From Variovorax sp. JS1663 (GTDB lineage Bacteria; Pseudomonadota; Gammaproteobacteria; Burkholderiales; Burkholderiaceae_C), in assembly GCF_002157355.1 (NCBI RefSeq), contig NZ_LYMK01000048.1:1-52612 (forward strand): a stretch of DNA of 52,612 nucleotides, in the 5' to 3' direction. Below, in pieces: positions 1 through 7,824 of this stretch. A model generated the notes under the pieces. It made no database searches. It was not told the origin of the DNA and saw only the letters and a program-made list of their open reading frames with translations. A program made the position numbers and the translations under genes. The first letter of the stretch is position 1, and every line of letters starts with the position of its first letter.

Positions 1-2500
1 CGAAGTCCTTGACGACGACGGTGCTGCCGGCACCGGTGATGGTGAGTTCCTTGGTCTGCGTGTTGAGGCTGTAGCGGATGGGCTGCGCGGCGCTGCTGTC
101 GTCGTGCCAGATGGTGTAGGGCTGGGTGGTGCTGGCGCTGGTGACGAGTTCGCCCGCGCCAGTCAAGGAGCGGCCGGCAAGCTGGATGGTGCCCTGGTCG
201 TCGGCATCGAGGATGATGTCTCGGCCGCTGTCGGGGGCGATGACGTAGGTGTCGGTGCCGGTGCCGCCTTCGAGGTAGTCGTTGCCCTTGCCGCCGTTGA
301 GGGTGTCGTTGCCGGTGCCGCCGTAGAGGCGGTCTTCGCGCCGCCCGCCGACGAGATCGGTGTCACTGCCATCGCTGCCGAAGCGCACGTACCTCGTGCT
401 CTCGGTGATGCTCGTGACCTGGTTGGTGTTGGCGCGCTGGATCTTCAGCCCGCTTTGCCGGTCCTCCCAGACGATGTCTTCGCCGTCGAACTGGGCCGCC
501 TGCTGGCCATGGGCACCGAAGGCAGACCTGTCGTAGCTGGCATCGGCAGTGCCGAGATAGTTCTTGCGCTCCAGGAGCGCCGCGCGGTCGCTCAGCCACT
601 GATCGCTGATGCGAAGCTGGCTCGGCGAAGCGCCGCTCGCCAGTGCCGCCTTGTCGGCCTGCCAGTCGGCGTAGACCGAACCCCATGCAGCGCCGACGAT
701 GGCTTCGAGCGCGTCCGGCACGCTGGACGTGAACGCGAAGGAGCTCAAGCCGTACAAGGCAGCGAATGCACCGAAGTCGGTGTGGGCCTTGGAGGCCAGG
801 TCGCCGCCGCTCGCGGCCAGCGCCAGCGAGATCTCTCCCGCGGCAGCCTTCTTGTAGAGATCGCTCTGCCGAATTTGCTGCAGCACGCCGTAGAAGGTGT
901 CGCGTCCGGTATAGCCGCCCTTGTCTTCCGTCAGATGCCAGCTGTTGCCCTCCGGAGAGCCCTTCAGGCGCGGCTGGCTGGTCGGTCCCAGCGCCAGATC
1001 GGCCAGCGCATTGACCACGTTCTCCAGCACGTCGCCTTCGGCCTTGCCCTGGCCACCACCGACCGCCGCGTCGCCATCGACCTCGACCAGATTGGAGGCA
1101 CTGCGCAGGATGCCGTTGAGCGCGTTGACCGCTTGTTCACCGCTGCGCTGGTCGCTGGGCAGCATCTGCAGCAGCGTGTTCTGGACGTTGAGCGAATCCA
1201 CGATCAGCACGAGGCTGTGGGTGTCGCCAAAATCGCTTCTTGCATAGCCGTCGACCAGCAGTTTGACGTTGGCGTACCTGAACGATTCGGTGATTGCAGC
1301 GCGGACCACGTCGCCGCGCAGCAGCGGCTGGTCTTCGATGAAGACTCTCACGTCCTTGCCGATGTGCCACTGCGAGTTCGACACGGCCGAGGGGCTGGTG
1401 TCGCCCACGACGTCGAACTGGTTGTCTGGCCTTGTGCCGAGGTAGGCCTTGCCGCCGTAGGTCAGAACGAGGCCTTTGAGCAGGCTGGCGGCGTCGGTGT
1501 GCGCGCTGGCCTTGAGCAGGGCCATCTGGTAGTCCAGGCTTTCCTGGGCGATCTGGCTGTCGAGCCATTGCACGGGGGTTTTGCCGTCGCCGCTGCCGAC
1601 ACGGGTGGCCAGGCGATCGACTTCGCCGCGGATGATGTCGATGCGGGTGATGGCAGCGATGACCCAATTGGCCTGCTGCCTGGTCTGGGCATCGACCGTC
1701 AGGCCGCTGTCGGGCGGGGGATTGGAAAGGGCTTTGAGCGCGGCCAGATCGCTGTTGGCCACCTCCTGGCCCGCTGCAAGCGCAGTCTTGGCACGCATGT
1801 AGATCTGTGCGAGCGCGTCATCCGCAAAGTCCGGGCTGCGGGTGGAGTCGGCGCTGAACTGTTGTACCAATGACTTCAGTCCGATGCTTTCGTCGAAGCC
1901 GCCCACGCCGGCGCCGTTGAAGGTGACGACCTGGCCGATGTCGGCCTGATCGGCCACGGGCGCATTGGGGCCATGCAGCAGGTTGAACACGGTGGCCAGA
2001 TGTCCGCCGAGGCTGTAGCCGGTGACGGCGAAGGTCTGGCCGGGCGGAAGCAGGCCGCGGTCCTTGAGGCTCTGGTACCAGGACTCCATGTCGCGGATCT
2101 GGCCCCAGGCGTAGCCGGTGGCTGCGATCTCCAGGGCGTTGGTGGCCTGGTTGTCGCGGGCGGCATCGTCGATGAACTCGGTGCTGCGGAAGGACATGAC
2201 GAGTTCGCCCGCCTTGGCTCCTGTTGCAGGATCGTCCTGGATGCATCTGAATAGCGTGCCGCTGAAGCCGGTGGAGGTGTTGGCTTGCTGGTCTACGGCT
2301 TCCCAGTGCTTCTCGAACTCGGTGGCTCGCTGCCTTGCAAAGACGCTGGCGTGCCCATTTCCTTCGACCAGAGCATCTGTCAACTTCGTTCCGACATAGG
2401 ATGTCTCGCTCTTTTCCTCTTTGCGTAAAAATGCTTCTGCAGCCATCTGAAGCTCGGCGTACTTGAGGTAGTCAGCGATGGTCAGAGTAGTGTTGATCAT
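1..2500 (-). CDS. RTX-type protein with lipase-like domain (C-terminus cut by window edge)
   Basis: An uninterrupted reading frame runs from an ATG at 2500 to the left edge, giving at least 833 residues. A lipase/esterase nucleophile elbow GYSLGG lies at about residues 161-166 (Ser163) inside an alpha/beta-hydrolase-like stretch (FAVTGYSLGGHLATVFNLL). At about residues 705-750 there are glycine/aspartate nonapeptide repeats of the RTX calcium-binding type (GGTGNDTLNGG, GGKGNDYLEGG). There is no N-terminal signal peptide, which fits type I secretion with a C-terminal signal beyond the edge; a type VI effector is also possible. It lies 24 bp downstream of the lipoprotein gene on the same strand. 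The hydrolase and RTX motifs are visible in the sequence; the substrate (phospholipid or ester) is unknown. Confidence 0.85.
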   Translation of the reverse strand, partial: MINTTLTIADYLKYAELQMAAEAFLRKEEKSETSYVGTKLTDALVEGNGHASVFARQRATEFEKHWEAVDQQANTSTGFSGTLFRCIQDDPATGAKAGELVMSFRSTEFIDDAARDNQATNALEIAATGYAWGQIRDMESWYQSLKDRGLLPPGQTFAVTGYSLGGHLATVFNLLHGPNAPVADQADIGQVVTFNGAGVGGFDESIGLKSLVQQFSADSTRSPDFADDALAQIYMRAKTALAAGQEVANSDLAALKALSNPPPDSGLTVDAQTRQQANWVIAAITRIDIIRGEVDRLATRVGSGDGKTPVQWLDSQIAQESLDYQMALLKASAHTDAASLLKGLVLTYGGKAYLGTRPDNQFDVVGDTSPSAVSNSQWHIGKDVRVFIEDQPLLRGDVVRAAITESFRYANVKLLVDGYARSDFGDTHSLVLIVDSLNVQNTLLQMLPSDQRSGEQAVNALNGILRSASNLVEVDGDAAVGGGQGKAEGDVLENVVNALADLALGPTSQPRLKGSPEGNSWHLTEDKGGYTGRDTFYGVLQQIRQSDLYKKAAAGEISLALAASGGDLASKAHTDFGAFAALYGLSSFAFTSSVPDALEAIVGAAWGSVYADWQADKAALASGASPSQLRISDQWLSDRAALLERKNYLGTADASYDRSAFGAHGQQAAQFDGEDIVWEDRQSGLKIQRANTNQVTSITESTRYVRFGSDGSDTDLVGGRREDRLYGGTGNDTLNGGKGNDYLEGGTGTDTYVIAPDSGRDIILDADDQGTIQLAGRSLTGAGELVTSASTTQPYTIWHDDSSAAQPIRYSLNTQTKELTITGAGSTVVVKDF

Positions 2501-2524
2501 TTTTCTCGGTTCCCTTCTTCTGGT

Positions 2525-3322
2525 TCAGTAAGTTGACGGCTTGAGAACTTTTTCGACAAACCTCAACGTTTGCCCTCTCTGGGCTACGAAGCCATGGCGC
2601 GACGCGAATGCCGGACAGGCAGTATCAGCGGCCATTAGCCAGGGGGCACGGCCGCCAACTCGACTTCCCTGCGCCCAGTCCATCATGTAGCCAATGCGCT
2701 CTGCGAGCACCTCGTTGGTTTGCAGATCAATGACCTTGAGCGAACTACCGGCGATCCAGTAGTCACGTTCTTCTCCTGTCGAGATATCGTCATACGTCAG
2801 ACCATATCGAGGCATCAGACCGGTCGCTGGCGCCTTCTCGAGTACGAAGCGCTTGAAGCCCTTGAGATAGGCCTTGTTTGTTTGCCACGGCTCCTCCATC
2901 CGACCAGTGAAGCGATAGCGCTTGGCGTCTTTGGGGTCAATTGCTTCAACAAATAGGTACCCGTGGGGCGGTGAAGGAGAGTTTTTTGATGCTGTTGGAT
3001 CAGCTTGATAGCTCCCTCTCAGGAGGCCCTCGATGTAGCCTTCAGCTGCGGAATCTTTCCCATATGGATCATCGAGAGCGAACTGATCTCCGCGATTGAT
3101 TTCATCAGGCCGCAACTTGAGTAGATAGATTCCCTCAACGTTTTCCACAGTTTTGTGAATCTTCTCGCCGGCCGTCTTGCAGCGTTCAGCAAACATGGCC
3201 TGCGCCTTGACTTGCCGCTCGCTCAGGCGAGGTGTGCCAGAGCCATTGCTGCAGGCACTCACGAGCAGACTTAAGCCAAGCAGCGCTGCGGATAGCCGAC
3301 GATAGGGAATGCGTGCTTTCAT
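2525..3322 (-). CDS. Predicted outer-membrane lipoprotein, partner of the RTX lipase
   Basis: The 265-residue protein has a lipoprotein signal ending in the lipobox LVSAC (Cys24), with Ser at +2, which predicts outer-membrane sorting. I place the start at the ATG at 3322 because GGAG lies 9 bases upstream; an in-frame ATG at 3337 has no clear ribosome binding site. The mature part is acidic and soluble, with a conserved-looking tail (GYMMDWAQG, then PWLMAA and ACP). I recognise no named domain. Its stop lies 24 bp before the RTX lipase start, so the two are probably co-transcribed. A periplasm-facing lipoprotein encoded just ahead of a lipase could be its immunity or release factor; that is inference from context. 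Confidence 0.8.
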   Translation of the reverse strand: MKARIPYRRLSAALLGLSLLVSACSNGSGTPRLSERQVKAQAMFAERCKTAGEKIHKTVENVEGIYLLKLRPDEINRGDQFALDDPYGKDSAAEGYIEGLLRGSYQADPTASKNSPSPPHGYLFVEAIDPKDAKRYRFTGRMEEPWQTNKAYLKGFKRFVLEKAPATGLMPRYGLTYDDISTGEERDYWIAGSSLKVIDLQTNEVLAERIGYMMDWAQGSRVGGRAPWLMAADTACPAFASRHGFVAQRGQTLRFVEKVLKPSTY

Positions 3323-3344
3323 CAAGCTTGACTCCATTGGTTAC

Positions 3345-3565
3345 GACGAAATTGGCACCGGAGAGCGCTACGGACGCGAAAGCGTGGTCCTGTCCGAGGG
3401 CAGTAGGCGTTGCTGACGTTGAACGTCTGGGCAACTCCATCGCTGCTACGCTTGCCGGCAGGCAGCATCTGCAGCAGGGTGTTCTGGACGTTGAGCGAAT
3501 CCAGGCGACGCCAGCATTGGCAGTCAAAGCACCGCCGAAGGCGATGTACTGGAGCAGGTGATCAT
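3345..3565 (-). pseudogene. Decayed fragment of a second RTX-lipase gene
   Basis: Bases 3461-3503 match 1158-1200, inside the intact RTX lipase gene, at 42 of 43 positions. The minus strand encodes LDSLNVQNTLLQMLP in both places. Here the similar stretch is only about 30 codons long and is followed by unrelated or frame-shifted sequence. An ATG at 3565 has a strong ribosome binding site (GGGGAGGAAATC) but its frame closes after 13 codons; the homologous peptide is in another frame. This looks like an old paralogue reduced by deletion and frameshift. The outer limits are approximate. Confidence 0.55.
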
Positions 3566-3710
3566 GATTTCCTCCCCTTTTGGGTTTGTTTTTTTAGTGC
3601 GCGCGATCATAGCCACGCTTCCGAAGACGCAACAGCAGGGGAAAGTTCAATCCGAGTTCAAAGCCTGGCTCTCGAATTAAACGCTTCTTACTTCTCAGAC
3701 ATTTCATCCA
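3566..3710. other. Intergenic stretch between RTX remnant and YheO-type gene
   Basis: This is noticeably AT-richer than its surroundings. Read on the plus strand it has CCCCTTTTGGG followed by a T-rich run at about 3574-3597; read on the minus strand it is an A-rich leader ahead of the remnant's ribosome binding site. The stem is too short to call a terminator with confidence. It must hold the promoter of the regulator at 3711, but I cannot pick -35/-10 boxes reliably. Confidence 0.4.
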
Positions 3711-4361
3711 ATGCTGGATACTCAACGCATGCCGACACGCAGGAAGAAGAAGCCCGACCGCCCCATGCTGGCGGAACTCCGGACCATCGCCCAGGGCCTG
3801 GCGAAGACCTTCGCTCCTTTCTGCGAGGTGGTGGTGCACGACCTGAGCCACCCGAAGAAGGCCATCTTCGCGATCGAGAACAACCTGAGCGGCCGCCAGG
3901 TGGGCCAGCCAGTGACCGAGCTGGGCCTGGCGCGCATCGGCGACCCGGACTACCCCGCCGTCGTCGCCAACTACGCCAACCAGTTCGCCGACGGCCGCAA
4001 GGTGAAGAGCACCTCGATCGGCATCAAGGACGAGAGCGGCGAATACGTGGCCGCGCTGTGCCTGAACATCGATCTCACGCTGTTCCAGGGGCTGCAGGCC
4101 GCGATCGCGCAGTTCGGCCGGATCGAGTCGAGCGAGATCACCGAGACGCTGGACGCCAGCCACGCCGAACGCATCTGCGGGCGCATCGACGCCTTCGCCG
4201 CGGCGCGTGCCACCAGTGCACGCACCCTCAAGCCGGCGGAGCGCAAGCAGCTCCTTCAGGAACTCCGGCAGGCCGGCTTCCTCGACATCCGCCGTGGCAT
4301 GGAGATCGCGGCTGCGCACATGGGCGTGTCACGCGCGACCGTCTACAGCGACGCGAAATAG
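3711..4361 (+). CDS. YheO/DauR-type PAS-HTH transcriptional regulator
   Basis: The protein has 216 residues. The N-terminal two-thirds is a YheO-like PAS domain (LAKTFAPFCEVVVHDLSHP, then SIGIKDESGEYVAALCLNID). The C-terminus is a short helix-turn-helix (MEIAAAHMGVSRATVYSDAK), the order typical of the DauR/YheO family that senses small metabolites. Two starts are possible, 3711 and the ATG at 3729 (MPTRRKKK); neither has a convincing ribosome binding site. The following gene begins 75 bp downstream on the same strand, so it may be a target or operon partner. The ligand cannot be read from the sequence. Confidence 0.88.
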   Translation: MLDTQRMPTRRKKKPDRPMLAELRTIAQGLAKTFAPFCEVVVHDLSHPKKAIFAIENNLSGRQVGQPVTELGLARIGDPDYPAVVANYANQFADGRKVKSTSIGIKDESGEYVAALCLNIDLTLFQGLQAAIAQFGRIESSEITETLDASHAERICGRIDAFAAARATSARTLKPAERKQLLQELRQAGFLDIRRGMEIAAAHMGVSRATVYSDAK

Positions 4362-4436
4362 CGGTTGCCGGTGTCATGCCGGCGTCACCGGCGCTCGGCA
4401 TCGTCGGGAGCTTTGTCAACAGCAACGCCCCGAAAC

Positions 4437-5789
4437 ATGAAGCGCCTCGCCTCCCTGTCCCTCCTCGCCATCGCCGCCGCACTGGCCTGCGGCCCCGCGT
4501 CGGCCCAGACCGCCTACCCCGCCACGCTGGCCGGCCATGCGCTGATGCCGGCCCAGAGCTTCATCCCGGCGCCCAAGGACGCGCCGGCTGACCTGCAGGT
4601 CAGCGGCAAGTTCACCACCGGCAAGCGCGTCGAGCAGATCGGCAGTGTCGAGGGCCAGTCGGGCGGCCGCGGCACCGGCGTCTCGCTGCCCTTCAAGGGC
4701 CAGCCGATCCAGGGCCAGTCGGGCATCAAGAAGATGGAGGACGGCAGCTTCTGGATCCTCACCGACAACGGCGCCGGCGCCAAGGCCAATTCGCCGGACT
4801 TCATGCTCTACCTGAACCACTACAAGGTGGACTTCAAGAGCGGCCGGTTCAACCGCCTGGGCACCGTGTTCCTGCACGATCCGGACAGGAAGGTGCCCTT
4901 CCGCATCGTCCACGAGGGCACGAAGCAGCGCTACCTCACGGGCTCCGACTTCGATCCCGAGAGCTTCCAGTTCGCCGGCGGCGCGTTGTGGATCGGCGAG
5001 GAGTTCGGCCCCTACCTGATCAAGGCCGACCTCAAGGGCAAGGTGCTGGCGTTATTCGAGACCCAGGTCGACGGCAAGGCCGTGCGCTCGCCCGACCACC
5101 CGGCCGTGACCACCCCGGGCGCGCCCGGCGGGCCGGTGGACTTCCAGGTCAAGCGCTCCAAGGGGTTCGAGGGCATGGCGGCCTCGAAGGACGGCAGCAA
5201 GCTCTACGCGCTGCTCGAAGGCCCTGTGTGGAATGCCGAGGCCAAGGACTACGAGCGCATCGACGGCAAGGAGGCGCTGCGCGTGCTGGAGTTCGACGTC
5301 GCCAGCGAGAAATGGACCGGCCGCCACTGGAAGTATCCGCTGGAGGCGAACGGCCATGCCATCGGCGACTTCAACATGATCGACGCCACCACCGGCCTGG
5401 TGATCGAGCGCGACAACGGCGAAGGCACGCCGGACAAGGCATGCCCCGAAGGCCAGAAGCGCGCCGACTGCTTCCACGACCTTGCGAAGTTCAAGCGCGT
5501 CTACAAGATCGAGATGAGCGACGCCAACGTGGGCCAGCCGGTGCGCAAGATCGGCTACATCGACCTGCTGCAGATCGCCGACCCGAACCGGCTCGCGCGC
5601 AAGCCCACGGTGGAAGGCGTGCTGGGCTTCCCCTTCTTCACCATCGAGAACGTGGACGTGGTGGATGCCACGCACATCGTGGTGGGCAACGACAACAACC
5701 TGCCCTTCTCCAGCAGCCGCGAGCCGAACAAGGCGGACGACAACGAGCTGGTGCTGCTGGAGGTGGGCGAGTTCCTGCGGGCGAAATAG
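4437..5789 (+). CDS. Secreted phytase-like esterase (PF13449-type)
   Basis: The 450-residue protein starts with a signal peptide (MKRLASLSLLAIAAALACG, cleaved near ASAQ). The body has the features of the 'esterase-like activity of phytase' family: GQSGIKKMEDGSFWILTDNG near residues 95-115, DFDPESFQF, GEEFGPYLI and a C-terminal VVGNDNNLPFSSSREPN. This family adopts a beta-propeller and acts on phosphate or carboxylic esters in the periplasm or outside. I start it at the ATG at 4437 because the signal peptide begins there; the frame is open further upstream without a start that makes sense. The exact substrate is unknown. Confidence 0.85.
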   Translation: MKRLASLSLLAIAAALACGPASAQTAYPATLAGHALMPAQSFIPAPKDAPADLQVSGKFTTGKRVEQIGSVEGQSGGRGTGVSLPFKGQPIQGQSGIKKMEDGSFWILTDNGAGAKANSPDFMLYLNHYKVDFKSGRFNRLGTVFLHDPDRKVPFRIVHEGTKQRYLTGSDFDPESFQFAGGALWIGEEFGPYLIKADLKGKVLALFETQVDGKAVRSPDHPAVTTPGAPGGPVDFQVKRSKGFEGMAASKDGSKLYALLEGPVWNAEAKDYERIDGKEALRVLEFDVASEKWTGRHWKYPLEANGHAIGDFNMIDATTGLVIERDNGEGTPDKACPEGQKRADCFHDLAKFKRVYKIEMSDANVGQPVRKIGYIDLLQIADPNRLARKPTVEGVLGFPFFTIENVDVVDATHIVVGNDNNLPFSSSREPNKADDNELVLLEVGEFLRAK

Positions 5790-5801
5790 GCACGCGGCGG
5801 C

Positions 5802-5819
5802 GCCGGCCCTCGGGCCGGC
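5802..5819 (+). terminator. GC-rich hairpin after the phytase-like gene
   Basis: Perfect 8-bp stem GCCGGCCC / GGGCCGGC with a two-base spacer, 12 bases after the stop codon. There is no T tract, so it may be a weak or factor-assisted terminator. Confidence 0.45.
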
Positions 5820-5824
5820 CGTCC

Positions 5825-5884
5825 GACAGCAGCTTCGTCAACGGCATCGAGCTCTTCGTCGACGGCGGCTCGGCCCAGATCTGA
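5825..5884 (+). pseudogene. Fossil C-terminus of a short-chain dehydrogenase
   Basis: Twenty codons ending in TGA read DSSFVNGIELFVDGGSAQI, a close match to the last residues of classical SDR enzymes (the FVTG-x-ELFVDGG-x-AQ tail). Nothing SDR-like precedes it: the frame upstream is the antisense-like +1 frame of the phytase-like gene. This is probably what remains of an SDR gene after a deletion that joined it to the current neighbour. Confidence 0.55.
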
Positions 5885-5913
5885 CAAGCGGCGAGCCGGC
5901 CCCCCCCCCGGCT

Positions 5914-6333
5914 TCAGCGCTTGCCGATCGAGATCAGCTCGACCTCGAAGTTGAGCGTGGCATTGGGCGGAATCACCCCGCCCGCGCCGCGCGTGCCGTA
6001 GGCGATGGCCGGCGGGCAGGTCAGCTTGGCCTTGCCGCCGACCTTCATCTTCTGCACGCCCTCGGTCCAGCAGGGGATCACGCCGTTGAGCGGGAACTCG
6101 GTGGGCTCGTTGCGCTTGTAGGAGCTGTCGAATTCCTTGCCACTGTCGGGGAAGGTGCCGCGGTAGTGCACCTTCACCACGTCGGTGGCGGCGGGCGAGG
6201 CGCCGGTGCCTTCCTTGAGCGACTGGTAGATCAGCCCGCTGGGGGTGGTGACGGGCGCGCCCTGCGCCAGTGCGGCGGGCACCAGGCAGAAGGCAGCGAG
6301 GGCAGCGGCTGTAGAACGAAAGAAGGAACGCAC
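5914..6333 (-). CDS. Periplasmic FKBP-type peptidyl-prolyl isomerase
   Basis: With a GTG start at 6333 the product has 139 residues: a signal peptide (RSFFRSTAAALAAFCLVPAALAQ) and one FKBP domain. The domain shows the usual landmarks VKVHYRGTF, GKEFDSSY, VIPCWTEGVQKMKVGGKAKL, PPAIAYG and ATLNFEVELI. The start is chosen because GGGAG lies 8 bases upstream and the signal peptide follows at once; the longer in-frame ATG at 6426 would run through the sigma-54-like promoter of the divergent operon. It probably isomerises X-Pro bonds during folding of exported proteins. A run of ten C (5900-5909) sits just past its stop. Confidence 0.92.
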   Translation of the reverse strand: MRSFFRSTAAALAAFCLVPAALAQGAPVTTPSGLIYQSLKEGTGASPAATDVVKVHYRGTFPDSGKEFDSSYKRNEPTEFPLNGVIPCWTEGVQKMKVGGKAKLTCPPAIAYGTRGAGGVIPPNATLNFEVELISIGKR

Positions 6334-6388
6334 GTGGGGGTCTCCCGGGTTGGTTGAAAACGGTCCATTATTGCGGTGCGTGCCACCA

Positions 6389-6404
6389 TGGCATCGCTCT
6401 TGCT
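6389..6404 (+). promoter_or_regulatory. Sigma-54 (-24/-12) promoter for the ethanolamine operon
   Basis: TGGCATCGCTCTTGCT matches the RpoN consensus TGGCAC-N5-TTGCW, with GG and GC separated by exactly ten bases (6390-6391 and 6402-6403). Transcription would start near 6415, about 23 bases before the permease ATG. Ethanolamine catabolism in Pseudomonas is known to use RpoN with the enhancer-binding protein EatR; no EatR gene is in this window. Confidence 0.65.
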
Positions 6405-6437
6405 GAAGGACCATCCCTCGACCCAAGGAGTGCGCGC

Positions 6438-7808
6438 ATGTCCACAGGCCTGAAGAAAGTGCTCGGCCCCGTCCAGCTCTGGGGCATCGCCGTCGGGCTG
6501 GTGATCTCGGGCGAGTACTTCGGCTGGAGCTACGGCTGGAACAGCGCCGGCACGCTGGGCTTCCTGGTCGCCACCGTGCTGGTCGCGGCCATGTACACCA
6601 CCTTCATCTTCAGCTTCACCGAGCTGTCCACCGCCATTCCGCATGCCGGCGGCCCCTTCGCCTATGCGCGGCGTGCCTTCGGGCCCAACGGCGGCTTCAT
6701 CGCCGGCTTCGCGACGTTGGTGGAGTTCGTGTTCGCGCCGCCGGCGATCGCGCTGGCCATCGGGGCGTACCTGAACGTGCAGTTCCCCGGCATCAATCCG
6801 AAGTGGTTCGCGCTCGGCGCCTACTTCGTCTTCATCGGGCTGAACTGGATCGGCGTCGGGATCGCCGCGGCCTTCGAGCTCTTCGTGACGGTGCTGGCGA
6901 TCTTCGAGCTGCTGGTGTTCATGGGCGTGGTCGCGCCGGGCTGGTCGCTGGCGAACTTCGTCGCCAACGGCTGGTCGGGCAGCAGCCAGTTCAGCAGCGC
7001 GGCCATCCCGGGCATCTTCGCGTCCATCCCCTTCGCGATCTGGTTCTTCCTGGCCATCGAGGGCGCGGCCATGGCGGCGGAGGAGGCGCGCGATCCGCAG
7101 CGCACCATCCCGCTGGCCTACATCACGGGCATCCTCACGCTGGTGGTGCTGGCCTTCGGCGTGATGATCTTCGCCGGCGGCGTGGGCGACTGGCGCCAGC
7201 TCGCCAACATCAACGACCCGCTGCCCCAGGCGATGAAGGCGGTGGTGGGCAACGACAGCGGCTGGCTGCACATGCTGGTGTGGATCGGCCTGTTCGGGCT
7301 GATCGCCTCCTTCCACGGAATCATCATGGGCTATTCGCGCCAGATCTTCGCGCTGGCGCGCGCCGGCTACCTGCCGGCCACCTTCGCGGCGCTGAGCCCG
7401 CGCTTCGACACGCCGCACCGGGCGCTGGTGGCCGGCGGCGTGATCGGCATCGTCGCCATCTTCAGCGACGAGTGGGTGCAGTTCGGCGGGCAGACGCTCA
7501 CCGCCAACATCGTCACCATGTCGGTGCTGGGCGCGATCACGATGTACCTCATCTCCATGGCGGCGCTCTTCAAGCTGCGCCGCAGCGAGCCCGGCCTGCC
7601 GCGGCCCTACCGGGCGCCCTTCTACCCGGTCTTCCCAGCCATCGCCTTCGGGCTCGGGCTGGTGTGCCTGGGCGCGATGGTCTGGTTCAACGGCAGGCTG
7701 ACGCTGCTGTTCCTCGTGCTGATGGCCTTGGCCTACGGCTACTTCAGGCTCACGGCGGCACAGCGCGCTGCGGCGGTGCCCGACAAGATGCTGTCCACCC
7801 TGGGCTGA
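6438..7808 (+). CDS. eat: Ethanolamine permease (APC superfamily)
   Basis: The 456-residue protein has about twelve hydrophobic segments and is an APC-superfamily amino acid/amine permease. Family landmarks include GLVISGEYFGWSYGWNSAG near the N-terminus, HAGGPFAYARRAFG, FFLAIEGAAMAAEEARDPQRTIP and SFHGIIMGYSRQIFALARAGY, as in the Eat-type ethanolamine transporters. The ATG at 6438 follows CCAAGGAG at ideal spacing. It lies 16 bp before eutB, so permease, eutB and eutC look like one operon driven from the sigma-54-like site. Its role is uptake of ethanolamine across the inner membrane. Confidence 0.93.
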   Translation: MSTGLKKVLGPVQLWGIAVGLVISGEYFGWSYGWNSAGTLGFLVATVLVAAMYTTFIFSFTELSTAIPHAGGPFAYARRAFGPNGGFIAGFATLVEFVFAPPAIALAIGAYLNVQFPGINPKWFALGAYFVFIGLNWIGVGIAAAFELFVTVLAIFELLVFMGVVAPGWSLANFVANGWSGSSQFSSAAIPGIFASIPFAIWFFLAIEGAAMAAEEARDPQRTIPLAYITGILTLVVLAFGVMIFAGGVGDWRQLANINDPLPQAMKAVVGNDSGWLHMLVWIGLFGLIASFHGIIMGYSRQIFALARAGYLPATFAALSPRFDTPHRALVAGGVIGIVAIFSDEWVQFGGQTLTANIVTMSVLGAITMYLISMAALFKLRRSEPGLPRPYRAPFYPVFPAIAFGLGLVCLGAMVWFNGRLTLLFLVLMALAYGYFRLTAAQRAAAVPDKMLSTLG

Positions 7809-7824
7809 GCAGTTCCCCACCGCG

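Noticed and set aside
104..1873. Long plus-strand open frame (589 codons) opposite the RTX lipase
   Set aside because: It is antisense to a coherent RTX/lipase protein on the minus strand and its translation is low-complexity Ala/Gly/Val/Arg with no domain. High GC leaves antisense frames open.
3574..3597. T-rich run after CCCCTTTTGGG as an intrinsic terminator
   Set aside because: The stem is only three to four pairs and no upstream plus-strand gene needs terminating; on the other strand it is the leader of the RTX remnant.
5900..5909. Run of ten C, possible phase-variation tract
   Set aside because: It lies outside any coding region, just past the FKBP stop, so slippage would not switch a gene; could also be a sequencing-sensitive homopolymer.
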